64,000 nucleotides of DNA from Anaspis maculata (lineage: Eukaryota > Arthropoda > Insecta > Coleoptera > Scraptiidae), in assembly GCA_949128115.1 (NCBI GenBank), contig OX421964.1, positions 18,438,892 through 18,502,891 on the forward strand. The letters run 5' to 3'. The notes under the pieces are model-generated. The model was not told the DNA's origin, made no database searches, and saw nothing but the letters and a program-made list of their open reading frames with translations. Made by a program: the position numbers and the translations under genes. Positions 23,306-33,934 of the stretch are shown piece after piece (positions within the stretch are counted from its first letter, which is position 1; every line of letters starts with the position of its first letter).

Positions 23306-26300
23306 TTCACCACATCAAGTTTTTTTTCCACTAATCAGATCTTATCTATCTCGGCTCGGTGCCTGATAATCCGTCGAAAGTAAACAAATTTCATCAACAA
23401 GAATGTACAGCCTAGTATTTTGATGAGTTCCTATATAATCCTGAGGCGCTGATGATTTCTTTGTCTAATAGTCTGTTTTCTCAAGGCATTTTAGCTTTCA
23501 TTAATTTATAGTGTTAAATTGATTTTGTACTTATTGTTTTTTTTTGTTCTAGGTATGTTACATCTACTTGGGTTCTCATGAATAGCGTAAGTATAGATAA
23601 AATCAGACCATAGTATTACTGCTAGGAGTGCTAGGTACCACTTAATACTGGTAATAAATTCACTCAATCTATTCTACAACATGGCATCCTACATTAGATT
23701 TAAAAAAAATTGAAAAAATGTTTCTAATTCTTTGTTTGAAGATTTCCTTTTGAACAATTGAAGACCCTGAAATAACAAGGTAGAATCTGTATTTTGGCCA
23801 AAATGAGTCATACATAGGCTCGTTCGTGCCTACGTTATCCTCATCATCACAACGTTCTCAGTCCTAAGACTGGTTGGATGCGTACCTCCATCCCTTCCTG
23901 TTCTACGTTATCCCATGCGAATGAAATTCCAATGATGAGAAATATTTTTGTGACCGTTTGTTGGAGTTCAAGAAATTACAGAGATACATTTTTGTTGCTA
24001 CAAGCCTCCAATTTATACGCCTCTCATCAAGCCCAAGATTTTTCTTGAGCCCAAAATTTTTTTGGTCCAAAAGAGAACATTCTGTGAAGTTCAGCTTTCT
24101 TTGTTAACTTATAAGAAGTTGACACGATAAAACACTGGAATCAGCAAGAAACTATGAATATAGAAATAGATAGGTTAATACATACGAATAGAAATAGTGA
24201 TGATAACTGATAGAAGTGTAAGAAAACGACCCATAAATGCATGTTATAATCATAGTCGGGTATCGTTTGAGATTTGTAGTTTTTAACTGTGATTTTCCTA
24301 TTTATCAGCAAAGTCTGATCACCCTAGAAAGCCCTGTCAGCCAAATGTTATACGAAATGTTCCCTGCATTTTTAGAATTTCTTGATTCAAAAATTATTCA
24401 ACTTAGTGAACTGAAATTAATTTGACTGGTTGAACTTCATTCGATTCACTAGATGGGAAATAAATCATGGATATTTGAGTTATGAAGTCATTCTTCTCCT
24501 TTTTCTGCAAGTTTGGGTATTTGAACACTAGCACTTGAGCGTTCCGGTGAGATCTATTTTGTTCATGTTTTCCTTTTGTGTTGAGTATGATTCTTACCTA
24601 CTTACGCTTCCTCTTTCAGTTTCTTCTATTCTGTTGTGGTTGCAGTATAGCTATATCTCTACCAATTATGAATTAATAATCATGCTGATATTGAACTGAG
24701 ACATGCCAGCCCAGGGGGACTTTACCACCCACTCCTTCTGGTGGTCGCTCACTTGCGTAACTCTTGATAAAAAATCTATTGATACTCGTTAGACACCTTG
24801 TACGCCCGTGGCGTATACTCTAGATTCGGACAATGATATAACACTACAACACAAAAGTATCCAGCAAGATAAGTATCTAATATTTCATACATCTACACAC
24901 ACTGGCACTCCGGTGGTGCGCACTGTGAAATTACGACCGTGACCTCAAACGTTTCAAGTTGAAATAATCAAGCCCCCGTTTGTGTGCGCGAGTGAGCGGG
25001 TTATGTCAAACGAAATTATGAGGAAGAAACACCATGGTGGAATGCGGATCGTGCGTGTAGATCGGCAATTATTTTCGGAGATACCGGCGCGAGACAGTTC
25101 TTTGAAAATTTCTTTCTTGTCTGCGACAGCAACAAAAGGCACATGAAAAAACCAGCACAACTAGAGAGCTATATCGAGCTATCGGCCGCATGTAAGATCT
25201 AGTGTGCTCTATACCTCCATGAGAAAACGAGGCGGTAATATCGTAAATCACAACGCTGGATCTACATTTAGATGTTGCGACAACGTTCCGTCGTCAATCA
25301 TCTGAAAAGCGCCGACACAAGAGACACGATAGGTATACATGACTTTGTTGTTCGATAATGATACACATAACTCGGGCGCGAAATTGGGTCAATCAGAGCC
25401 GTCGAGTCAAAGGTTTCGCGTTGCCGATGCGAAATTTTCAGACACCGGGGATGATGACTACATTGTCGCATTTTTGCATGCCCACCCAGCAAGATCGCGC
25501 GCTCGGTCTTGATCCTCGTAAAAGCTTCAGTCCGGGGCTGATTTATGCGGCAGCAACATGCAGGCTGTCGCTCTCTCTGACACCGGGAAGAAGAAGAAAA
25601 CGGCTCATCTGCACACAATCCAATCAAAATGCGATGCGCGGACTCCGTAAGCCGTGAACTGTATTCCACTTTTGCACACAAAAAATGAGCCCGATAGCAG
25701 CACGGATAATGCTCCATAATAACTTAACTACCTGCAAACAAGAATACGGATTTTATGGATTATAAGCAGTAAACCGTAAACGGTTAGCTATCGTGAACAG
25801 AGGCACGTCTGGGATAGCAGCCGCACATCGACTTCGTACCGTTGGTGCAGTACACTGAGTGCAGTATATTGCTCCATTGACGGAAACTGTGTTATTTTGC
25901 GGCAGAAAATCGACCTAGATGCTGATGCTGAGGGCCACAGCCGAAAGGCAAAGGCTTTGTTCAGAACCTGATCCTTGAAGTCTTTCTCAAGCATTTTTAT
26001 TTTTTTTTCGTATTCCTTACCAACCCCCTATCTACACTTCATCACTCTGACCAGCCCTTTACCGTATTAGCCACTCCTTCAGTTGATAACGAAATCCAAT
26101 TTGTCTCTTTTCATGCTAACAATCCACTGAGACACTTTTAAACGCCATTCTGAAGACCCTGTTCCATCTCTCCAACATTCCGCAAGCAAAAGCTTGGATG
26201 CTCTGACTGTGACGCCGTTTAAGTGAGTGAACTGCACGGAGTTTTACCCCCAGGATTCGTCAGCTCTCCCATGAGATGAAAAAAATGTATCCACCTGCTT

Positions 26301-26400
26301 ACTCATCAACTCATATTAGTCGATCAAATTGCTTTTTCTGTTTCTTCAGTATTTGCGGTGATGTGCGTCTGCATACCGAGTCCTGCTACTTCAAGAGAAT
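23306..26400. other. Non-coding stretch with a GC-richer patch
   Basis: No transposon protein or RNA gene is visible. The patch 24,900-25,720 is GC-richer and has overlapping frames on both strands (for example 99 codons on the plus strand from 25,358), none with a recognisable domain. It could contain host regulatory or exonic DNA. The rest is AT-rich. Confidence 0.4.
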
Positions 26401-26773
26401 CCGTTGGAATTCGTTTAAAGGGGAAAAGTAGTGAAGGATAAAAGTAAAACAAAAGAAGCTGTACGAAATTAGAGGCTAAAATAATGCTGAACAAAGTTTG
26501 TGAGGAGGAAGAAGAGAAGCTCAAGAAAAAAAGATAAGAACCAGAGTATAGAGAACAAGAAATCGAAAAAAACAGCCGAATACATGAAAGAAAAAACATA
26601 ATCTTCCCCCCTCCCTCCCCTGAAAAGTAGTAGAAAGATGACTGTACGAAAATTGAGAGAAAATATGCTGGGTAGAATTATTATTGAGAAGAAAAAAGAA
26701 GCTGAGAATAGGAAACAAGAAAGACCTCAACCAGAGTATAGAGACCAAGAAAGAGAAAGAACAGCCGAATATA

Positions 26774-27683
26774 CCGTCCATTTTTTTTTAGGCCCCAGCT
26801 CGTAGTACCTTCATTATTATGGGTTTCACACCTAACCCTAACATATTATTATTATAAATTTTTGGAATCAAAAAAACGAGACCTTTTGATTGATGGTGTG
26901 TCAAATTATTTTTGACAGATGTAATTTTTGACAATTGGCAGAATAGTACGTGTGATACATTATTTTAAAGCTCATACAATTTTGAGAGAAAATATGTTTT
27001 TGTTTTTGAAATAAAATGACTTTTACAGCTTCTAGAGGTGCTTCATAGAAAAAAACGTTGAATTTCAGAAATAGGTACATATCAAGTAAGTAAGTGAAGC
27101 AGGTACTCATTTCTGATGTTAACTGATGTGATAATAATAATTGATCAATCACAGTTGGACGAAAACTGTCCTAGAGAAGTTGCTTGGAATGACCTTTCCT
27201 TGATCCTTGAATGAGAGATTCGACGATCAGTGGATTGGAACCACCGGCCCAACGCGATGTGACCCCCCCCCCCCCATTTTTTTATGAGCTTACCCGAAAG
27301 ATGAGGTGTTGATAGAGTTTCCCAATAATTTGGACGATTCAATATTCGGAACATTACCATCAGTAATTATCAGAAATACCTATTACTTATTGACAAGGTA
27401 TTCCTGGAATTGACATTTTTTCCTATAGAAAGACCTCTAAAAGCTGTAAAAGATATCCTATTTCAAAAATGAAAACACAGTTTTTCTCAGAATTTCAAGG
27501 GCTTCAAAATAATGTGTCACAAGTACTATTCTGTCAATTGTTGAAAAATGAGATCTGTCAAAAGTAATTTGACATATCAATCGAAAAATCTCGTTTTTCT
27601 TATTTCAAAAATATATAATATATTGGGTGTAAAACCCATAATAAAAGTGCTACGAGCTGGGGCCTTAAATAAAGAATAGAAGG
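26774..27683. mobile_element. CCGTCC foldback MITE, copy 1 (degraded), in a TA target
   Basis: The left end 'CCGTCCATTTTTTTTTAGG' and right end '...CCTTAAATAAAGAATAGAAGG' are degraded inverted repeats. The arms extend about 300 nt inward and match those of the better copy at 29,043-29,976 ('ggccccagct', 'gggtttcacacc', 'tgtcaaattatttttgaca', 'acagcttctag'). Both sides are TA. It interrupts the purine-rich repeat exactly between 'acagccgaata' and 'taagaaggaaaaatcac'. A poly-C run of about 14 occurs in the middle. No transposase frame. Confidence 0.8.
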
Positions 27684-27881
27684 TATAAGAAGGAAAAATC
27701 ACAACCCTCCTCAAGGAAAAGTAGTGAAAGATGAAAGTGAAAAGAAGAAAGCTGTATGGAAATTAGAAGAAAATAATGCTCAGTACAAATGATTCAAAAT
27801 TAAAAGAGGTTGAGGACAAGAAACGGAAGAGAGCAGAACCAGAGTATAGAGGACAAGAAAAAGAAAAAACAGCCGAATATA

Positions 27882-28428
27882 CAGGGTGTCTCAAAACTCG
27901 CGCCCCAAAGCTCCGCTCGGTATATAGAATCTTCTATAAAGCCCCCAAAAATTGATAAAAAATTGTTTCGACTTTTATTTTCAACCACTGGATGTGTACT
28001 ACATTTCCATTCACTATACAGGGTGAGTGAAAAACCTCGAGAATTATTTGTTTTCAAAAATGCCTGCAAACGTTTCTTTTGATCCCTTAACCAATGTAGA
28101 GCAGACAATAACACGGTTTTGTTCCAAAGAATTTTTCTGGTAGGAGTTTTTTACCGAAATTGGATTTTTTAGCGTATGACTCCAACCTGTGTAGTAAATG
28201 GAAATTTACTACACAATCAGTGTTGATATTTTTACTAGATATTATACTATAAACAGTTCAGAAAAATCTTTTGAAATAACGAAAACAGAAGGGTTCGATG
28301 GACCAACCTTTGACCCTCTATAACTTGAAAACAAAAGAATCGAAACTTTTTTATCAACTTTTGGGGGTCTTTATAGAAGATTCCATATACCAAATGGACC
28401 TGTGGGGCGCAAATTTTGAGACACCCTG
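27882..28428. mobile_element. CAGGGTGTCTCAAAA MITE, 547 bp, in a TA target
   Basis: The left end 'CAGGGTGTCTCAAAACTCGC' is the inverted complement of the right end 'GCAAATTTTGAGACACCCTG' with one mismatch, and both are bounded by TA. Subterminal words also match inverted ('tagaatcttctataaagccc' against 'ggtctttatagaagattcca'). Inserted at the same TA of the purine-rich repeat as the unrelated foldback at 26,774. Related ends occur on the element at 50,154-51,770. No coding capacity; probably Tc1/mariner-mobilised. Confidence 0.85.
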
Positions 28429-28539
28429 TATTAAAGGAAACAGATCAGAACCACTTCCCCCAAGGCAAAGTAGTGTGAGATGGAAGTGAAGAAAGGAAGC
28501 TGTATGAAAATAGAAGGAGAATAATCAATTTTTTTTTCT

Positions 28540-28990
28540 TTTTTTAATGATTTCGCATCAACCACAAAGGGTTATTAGCGATGTCAAGGAGGTTTGGGTA
28601 CCTGATCCATGAATATCTGGTTGAGATAATTGGACAATAAGGACAGCAACAGACAGGGACACATTTTTCACGCCAATGCACAGTGCAATGCACAGTGGTC
28701 CGAAATTCAATAAATGCGGCCAAAAATCAAATTTTACAAGTATTTTGCAGGACTTCCATATTCTGTGGGCACGTGAAGAGATGGTGTAGGTGATCTTGCC
28801 TGGAATATGAGCTACGCTGCTCAAGGAACTCATCTGTTATGACCCCTCGAAGTTACTTATTTTTTTCGGAGTCGAAGTTACCCTATTTCGCTCGCAAACT
28901 TCAAGGAATGAGTGCCAGCTTGATAATTGCACTGCGGCTTTGCAACTTTCACAAAATGATCTTCAAAGGAAGTACTCCAGTTTGACATAT
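28540..28990 (-). pseudogene. Possible degraded LINE 3' end
   Basis: On the minus strand one frame reads 'SRQDHLHHLFTCPQNMEVLQ', close to the H...C end of the zinc-knuckle-like motif that closes many LINE ORF2 proteins, and the element would end in an A-rich run at about 28,530-28,545. The upstream cysteines are not clear and stops are frequent. Call made on a single motif, so low confidence. Confidence 0.35.
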
Positions 28991-29042
28991 GTGGTCAGTC
29001 TAGAAAAAAATTCTCAAACATTCAATATTATTATTATTTATA

Positions 29043-29976
29043 CCGTCCGTTTTTTATTTTAGGCCCCAGCCCGTAGCACCTTTATTTTGGGTTTCACACC
29101 CAATATATTATATATTTTTGAAATCACAAAAACAAGATCTTTCGACTGATGATATGTCAAATTATTTTTGACAGATGTCATTTTTTGACAAATGACAGAA
29201 TAGTACTTGTGATACATCATTTTGAAGCCCATGAAATTCCAAGGAGAACTGTGTTTTCATTTTTGGAATAGGGTGTTTTTTACAGCTTCTAGGGGTCTTT
29301 CAATAGGAAAATATGTTGAATTTCAGAAATATTATTAATATTAGAAATACATAATAAGTGAGTATAGGTGAAGCAGGTACCTATTTTTAATGTTAACTAA
29401 TGGTAATAATAATTAATTAATCACAATGAAACAAAAAATGTCCCAAAGAAGTGGCTCGAAATGACCGCCTCCTTGTTCCTTGAATTAAAGATTCGACGAT
29501 CAGTGAATTGGAACCACCGGCCCAACGCGATGACATCCGAGCTTGCCAGATATGACCCCCCTTGATTTTTTAATGAGCCTACGCAAAAGATAAGGTGTTT
29601 ATAAAGTTTCCCAATAATTTGGACGATTTAAAAATCAGATCATCACCATTAGTTAATTTCAAAAATACCTATTACTTATTGAGGGGCTATTTCTGGAATT
29701 GACATTTTTTTCATATTGAAAGACCCCTAGAAGCTGTAAAAGACACCCTATGTCAAAAATAAAAACACAGTTCTCCTCAGAACCTTATGAGCTTTGTAAT
29801 GATGTATGGCACGTACTATTCTGTCATTTGTCAAAAAATGACATCTGTCAAAAATAATTTGACATATCATCAGTCGAAAGATCTTGTTTTTGTGATTTCA
29901 AAAATATATAATATATTGGGTGTGAAACCCATAATAAAAGTGCTACAGGCTGGGGCCTAAAATAAAAAACGGACGG
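29043..29976. mobile_element. CCGTCCG foldback MITE, copy 2, 934 bp
   Basis: The left end 'CCGTCCGTTTTTTATTTTAG' is the exact inverted complement of the right end 'CTAAAATAAAAAACGGACGG'. Inverted arms of roughly 300 nt enclose a central unique third. Flanks are TA on each side (29,041-29,042 and 29,977-29,978). The arms include 'gggtttcacacccaatata' and 'cagatgtcattttttgac'. No frame with transposase motifs. The cleaner arms suggest this copy is younger than the one at 26,774. Confidence 0.9.
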
Positions 29977-30067
29977 TATAGTTGATTTTTCCAGTTTTTC
30001 AAAAGTTTCTTGAGAAATACAAAAAAGTCCCCACAAAACCCCACTGAGATTTATACCCTGAGAGATA

Positions 30068-31079
30068 CAGTAGCGGACAAAATTAGAGCGACTTTCTTAT
30101 AATTTCTGAGTTATGGTTTTTTCAATGAAAAGACGTGCTCAGGTCCAATGGAATAATCAGTTACCTTTAGATACACCGTACTCTATTGATAAAATCCACA
30201 AAAGAGACGTCAGTTTATGAAAAAATAAATGAATACATTCTTGGTTTTTAAAATTGAGACAAAATTGGAGCGACTTCCACAAAAAATGTACTCAAAACTA
30301 AATTTGAGACTCCACATTCAATATTTAGTCCGATAACCATTATTGGTAATCACCTGCCTACATCTCCGAGGCATTGAGTCAATCAAATTAGCGATTGTTT
30401 CATCATCTATAGCCCTCCACGCATTTTGGAGCTCTTGAGCAGCATCCCGATTCTTCCGCGAAAGAAGTGGTTTTTGAGCTGGTCTTCTTCCGTGAACTAC
30501 AGATTCCACCAACCGACGTTGAATAGTTCTGAAAGTCACGTCAGCTCCATCCAGTTGATTCAAAATGGTGGCCGCTGAGCTTCGCGGATCTCCCTCGCTA
30601 ATCCTCCTGATGAGTCTATCCAACATAGGGGTTGTTTTCCGGGGCTGACCTTCTCTCTTCAAGTTTACTATGCCTCTGCGATATGGAAAATTTTTGTTGG
30701 TCTTCGACACCACTTGTTTTGACACAATAAACTGGGTACTTATTGTGGATATCGATCTGCCTGATCTGTATGCCTCAAGAGTTTTTGCTTTGAGGTAAAT
30801 TGAATAATGAATACTGCGAGGCAATCTTGTGATCTTGGAAAGGTTGAGAGACGCTGATGGCGTTAATATTGTAGCGATATTTAAGTAGAAACTATAAAGT
30901 CGTTCTAATTTTGTGCGATAATTTTTTTTATGAAATTGGAAAAAAGTACAGACAAAGCACGATTGAAACAGCAGTTGTGATAAGCTCTTTCACGTATCCC
31001 AAAACTACTCAATAAATTATATCTGGAATCCCAACTTGGCAAAAAAATTAAAAAGTCGCTCTAATTTTGTCCGCTACTG
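30068..31079 (-). mobile_element. Tc1/mariner-like element with internal deletion, 1,012 bp
   Basis: Terminal inverted repeats begin CAGTAGCGGACAAAATTAGA and extend at least 25 nt without mismatch; the right end is the exact complement. TA duplications flank it (30,066-30,067 and 31,080-31,081). Related GACAAAATT.GAGCGAC words lie inside, near 30,258 and 30,898, as in Tc1 elements that carry extra subterminal copies of the transposase-binding site. The only frame is the shortened transposase at 30,318-30,824, so this copy is non-autonomous. Confidence 0.92.
30318..30824 (-). pseudogene. Tc1-type transposase lacking its catalytic core
   Basis: A 168-codon frame. Residues about 1-50 form the N-terminal helix-turn-helix part ('SISTISTQFIVSKQVVSKT'), followed by the Tc1 'GQPRKTTPMLDRLIRRI' linker and second DNA-binding part ('VTFRTIQRRL', 'GRRPAQKPLLSRKNRDA', to about residue 127). 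The text then jumps to the family's C-terminal tail ('NAWRAIDDETIANLIDSMPR'). Tc1 transposases are usually about 340 residues; the missing part of roughly 180 residues is the DDE domain. The deletion is in frame, so the product would be a DNA-binding protein without catalysis. The start is the first ATG, next to the family's usual N-terminus. Confidence 0.88.
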
Positions 31080-31081
31080 TA

Positions 31082-31362
31082 CTACAACATTTCATGAATG
31101 GAATAGTATGAACAGTTTTTTCTCGAAAGTTTTCCATTGGCAAATAATCTTATTTTTCCAATGTGGTGCGTGCCGTGCATCTGTGCATTTTGGAGTAAAA
31201 GGAAAAAAAATAGGTACTTATCGAGCGAGAAAACGTTATGTTTTGTGGAATGGACATGGTGACGGCATATTTTTTATCACTACATATCTCTGGATTTTCG
31301 AGATTCGACCTCGACGGCAAAAATTTTTGGTGACCCTTCAGTCCCTCTAATTTCGAATTACT
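31082..31362. other. Short unassigned non-coding segment
   Basis: Spacer between the Tc1-like element and the left 1.34-kb arm. The 104-codon plus frame overlapping it starts inside the Tc1 terminal repeat, so it is not a gene. Confidence 0.5.
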
Positions 31363-32699
31363 TGTTTAAATCTGTTGAAATGTAGCTAATTTACTTAGGT
31401 ATTCACTCAGAACATTGTTCTGTCAACCTAGAGCCAAATTTGGCGACGCGTTTATAGTTTATCAGTAGAAAAATCAAGATTAAATTGAAATTTTGAAGGA
31501 CTGTGTCTCCTTCAGTCCTTTATGAGGCTGAATTTTGCAAAACAACTGTACAGTCGCTCATCACATCATGTACGGACTCTAGGGTTACCTTTTTTCAACA
31601 TTTTCCGGACTCCCTGATCCTCCATAGAATTTAGTTCATCATTAAATCAATCGTGATGACAGATACTTTGGTCACTGTTCCCTCATTTTTATTGTCCATG
31701 CCTATCGGGGCTGCGGAAAAATGATAACCGGTAATATCAGAAATGATCTTGTCAAAGGTGCTATCATGGATTGGAAAACTACCGTCTCACCATTATTGCA
31801 GACGGCATGAGTAGTAGGCATGGACCAGGTTCATAAATATCAGAATATTTTGATTTATTTAGATTTCAACCCTCTTACAATCAACCCAATTTTGCAATGA
31901 GATTCTTTCATTTATTTTTCCTGGAATCGTGACCTTACTATGGACTAGGTTCATAAGTTTCAGAATTTTCCTAATTTATTTTAATTTCAACGCCCCTAAA
32001 GTCAATCCCTTTTTGCAACGAGATTTTTCAAATTATTTTTCGTATAATCACAATTTTATTATGGACCACTCCCATGAGTTTCAGAGTTTTTCCAATTTAT
32101 TTTTTATTAATTAAAACCCCTTGTCAAAACCCCATCCTGCGACGCAGTGTTTTAAATTAATTTGCCTGAGATAGTGACCTTATTATTAAGCATCACAATT
32201 TCCTTATTTATTTCGATTTTAACCCCGTAAATCAACCCAATTTTCCAACAAGATTTTTCCAATTATTTTTGTTGTAACCACGACCTTATTATGGACTAGC
32301 TTCAAAAGTTTCAGAATTTTTTCTAATTTACTCCGATTCAAACCCCCTTAAAATCAACCCCATTTTGCAATGTGATTTTTTTAATCAATTTTCCTGTAAT
32401 CACGACCTTATTGTGGACCAATTTCATAAGTTTCAGATTTTTTCGAATCTATTTTCATTTTAACCCCCTCAAAATAACCCCATTTTGCAATAAGATTTTT
32501 TTATTTTATTTTTCTGTAATCACGACTTAATTCAGGACCAGTTTTATAAGTTTCGGAATTTTTCCAATATATTTCGAATTCAACCCCCTTAGAATTAACC
32601 CCATTCTTGAATGAGATTTTTTTATTGATTTTTCTGTATTTACAATTTTGTTTTGGACAAGTTTCATGAGTTTCAGATTTTTGGCTAGATTTTCTCATT
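31363..32699 (+). repeat. Left arm of a 1.34-kb inverted repeat with ~120-bp internal repeats
   Basis: The outer 450 nt are unique ('ctgttgaaatgtagctaatt', 'ccaaatttggcgacgcgttt', 'tcctccatagaatttag'). The inner part is a tandem series of about eight ~120-bp units, each with 'ggaccaggttcataagtttc', a T-rich piece, 'caacccc', 'aaatcaaccc', 'ttttgcaatgagattttt' and 'taatcacgacctta'. Unit heads fall near 31,822, 31,941, 32,061, 32,292, 32,413, 32,533 and 32,653. The whole segment is found inverted at 41,762-43,110. No coding frame. Confidence 0.85.
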
Positions 32700-32939
32700 T
32701 TAGATTTGGAGATTTCAGATGGTTCCATGATAAGGTTCTCTTCAGGTGGTCCCAAAGCTCAAACCATGTCAACTTTTATACGTATAGCAGCCTATCTGTA
32801 CGAAGGTGCAGAGCGGACATGGAAGATATTTATTTGTAATTGCGACTTTTTTCTGTCAATTGACACTTTATTCTGGCAATTGCGACTTTTTTCTGTCAAT
32901 TGCGACTTTTTAGCACATTTCGATAGAAAATGATGTTTA

Positions 32940-33320
32940 TATGGCCGGTTTGTCCGTCTGTCTGTCCGTCCGTTATTTGTCTGTTCGTCCGTCTGTCTGT
33001 CTGCCTGTGTAAAAGTTGAAAAGTTGTACTCCTTCTCGGGAAATGAGGCTAGAGCCTTAGAACTTTTTCCGATTAATAGCTTAGGCCCTCAAGGGTGGCC
33101 TATGGGCAGACTGTATTGCTACCAAGATGGCAGCGCCACCATGAAATACAGTCTGCTCATAGGCCACCCTTGAGGGCCTAAGCTATTAATCAGAAAAAGT
33201 TCTAAGGGTCTAGCTTAATTTCCCGAGAAGGAGTACAACTTCTCAACTTTTACACGGACAGACAGACAGACGATCGAACAGACAAATAACGGACAGACAG
33301 ACTAACGGACAAACCGGTCA
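32940..33320. repeat. Near-perfect palindrome core of the foldback
   Basis: About 180 nt to the left of 33,128 are the inverted complement of about 180 nt to the right, with a spacer of roughly 30 nt ('gctaccaagatggcagcgcc'). It includes GTCTGTCCGTC-type simple repeats on the left and their complement on the right. Single strands would form a long hairpin. Confidence 0.8.
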
Positions 33321-33344
33321 TATAAACATCATTTTCAAAATGAT

Positions 33345-33465
33345 GCTAAAAAGTCGCAATTGACAGAAAAAAGTCGCAATTGCCAGAATAAAGTGGCAAT
33401 TGACAGAAAAAAGTGTCAATTGACAGAAAAAAGTCGCAATTGCCAGAATAAAGTCGCAATTGGCG
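33345..33465 (+). repeat. 40-bp minisatellite AAAGTCGCAATTGCCAGAAT...
   Basis: Alternating 20-nt half-units 'aaagtcgcaattgccagaat' and 'aaagtgtcaattgacagaaa'. The same array continues on the far side of the LINE (36,315-36,535) and is present inverted in the left arm (32,836-32,915). The frame that starts here and runs into the LINE is an artefact of the repeat. Confidence 0.85.
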
Positions 33466-33931
33466 ACTTGGCGACAGGAGTTGCTCTGGCCGTTCGCAAA
33501 GAGCTCAGAGCCCGTTTAATGAGTTTTGATGACTTTTACTGTGATACATCTCATGATACTTACATTGTTGACACCGTAATAGTTGAAGTCAAAGTCAATT
33601 TTAAATCTGTTGTTATTGTTGTTGTGTATTTTCCACCTTCTTGTGCACATCACCATCATGAGAAGTTTGTTGATGCACTGCTTGCTTTGCATTGCCTTTA
33701 CGACCGTAAATTTCTGGTTTTAGGTGATTTTAATATACCGGAATATATCTCGAGTGCTGAGGGTTGTTCCTCGCACAATCTTGATCAAATATCCAGGCTG
33801 ATGAAATTTTACGATTTGACCCAACACAACTCAGTTACTAATAAGAATGGTAGATTGCTTGACTTGGTCTTTTCGGGTGGTCTTTCTGGGGCTGCTGCTG
33901 TTGATGGTGCCATGGAATCCATGGTGCCTAT
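33466..33931 (+). pseudogene. LINE endonuclease part, truncated and frameshifted
   Basis: The C-terminal half of an APE-like endonuclease: 'GVALAVRKELRARL' near the start, 'VVVVYFPPSCAH', the conserved 'LVLGDFNIPEY' (GDFN) and 'NGRLLDLVFSGG'. The N-terminal catalytic part is missing through 5' truncation. At 33,918-33,945 a perfect 14-bp tandem duplication (TCCATGGTGCCTAT twice) shifts the frame. The expected S/D-HHP-type endonuclease motif appears only in the next frame, as 'DGHHPPLDISF' near 33,950. Confidence 0.85.
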
Positions 33932-33934
33932 TCC

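Larger units (their letters stand above)
26440..28530. repeat. Purine-rich repeat family block 2, split by two MITEs
   Basis: Pieces at 26,440-26,773, 27,684-27,880 and 28,430-28,530 carry the same words as block 1 ('gaacaagaaa', 'acagccgaata', 'agatcagaacc', 'gtagtgaaagatgaaagtg', 'gaagctgtatg'). Removing the two MITEs joins each broken unit into a normal one, which fixes their exact insertion points. Confidence 0.7.

Noticed and set aside
30898..31079. Separate small MITE at the right end of the Tc1-like element
   Set aside because: The inner GTCGTTCTAATTTTG copy is better explained as a subterminal transposase-binding repeat, as there is no TA duplication around it.
33360..33465. N-terminal part of a 238-codon frame with repeated K-S-R-N-C-Q-N-K
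   Set aside because: It is translation of the minisatellite running into the LINE; the LINE coding sequence begins around 33,466.
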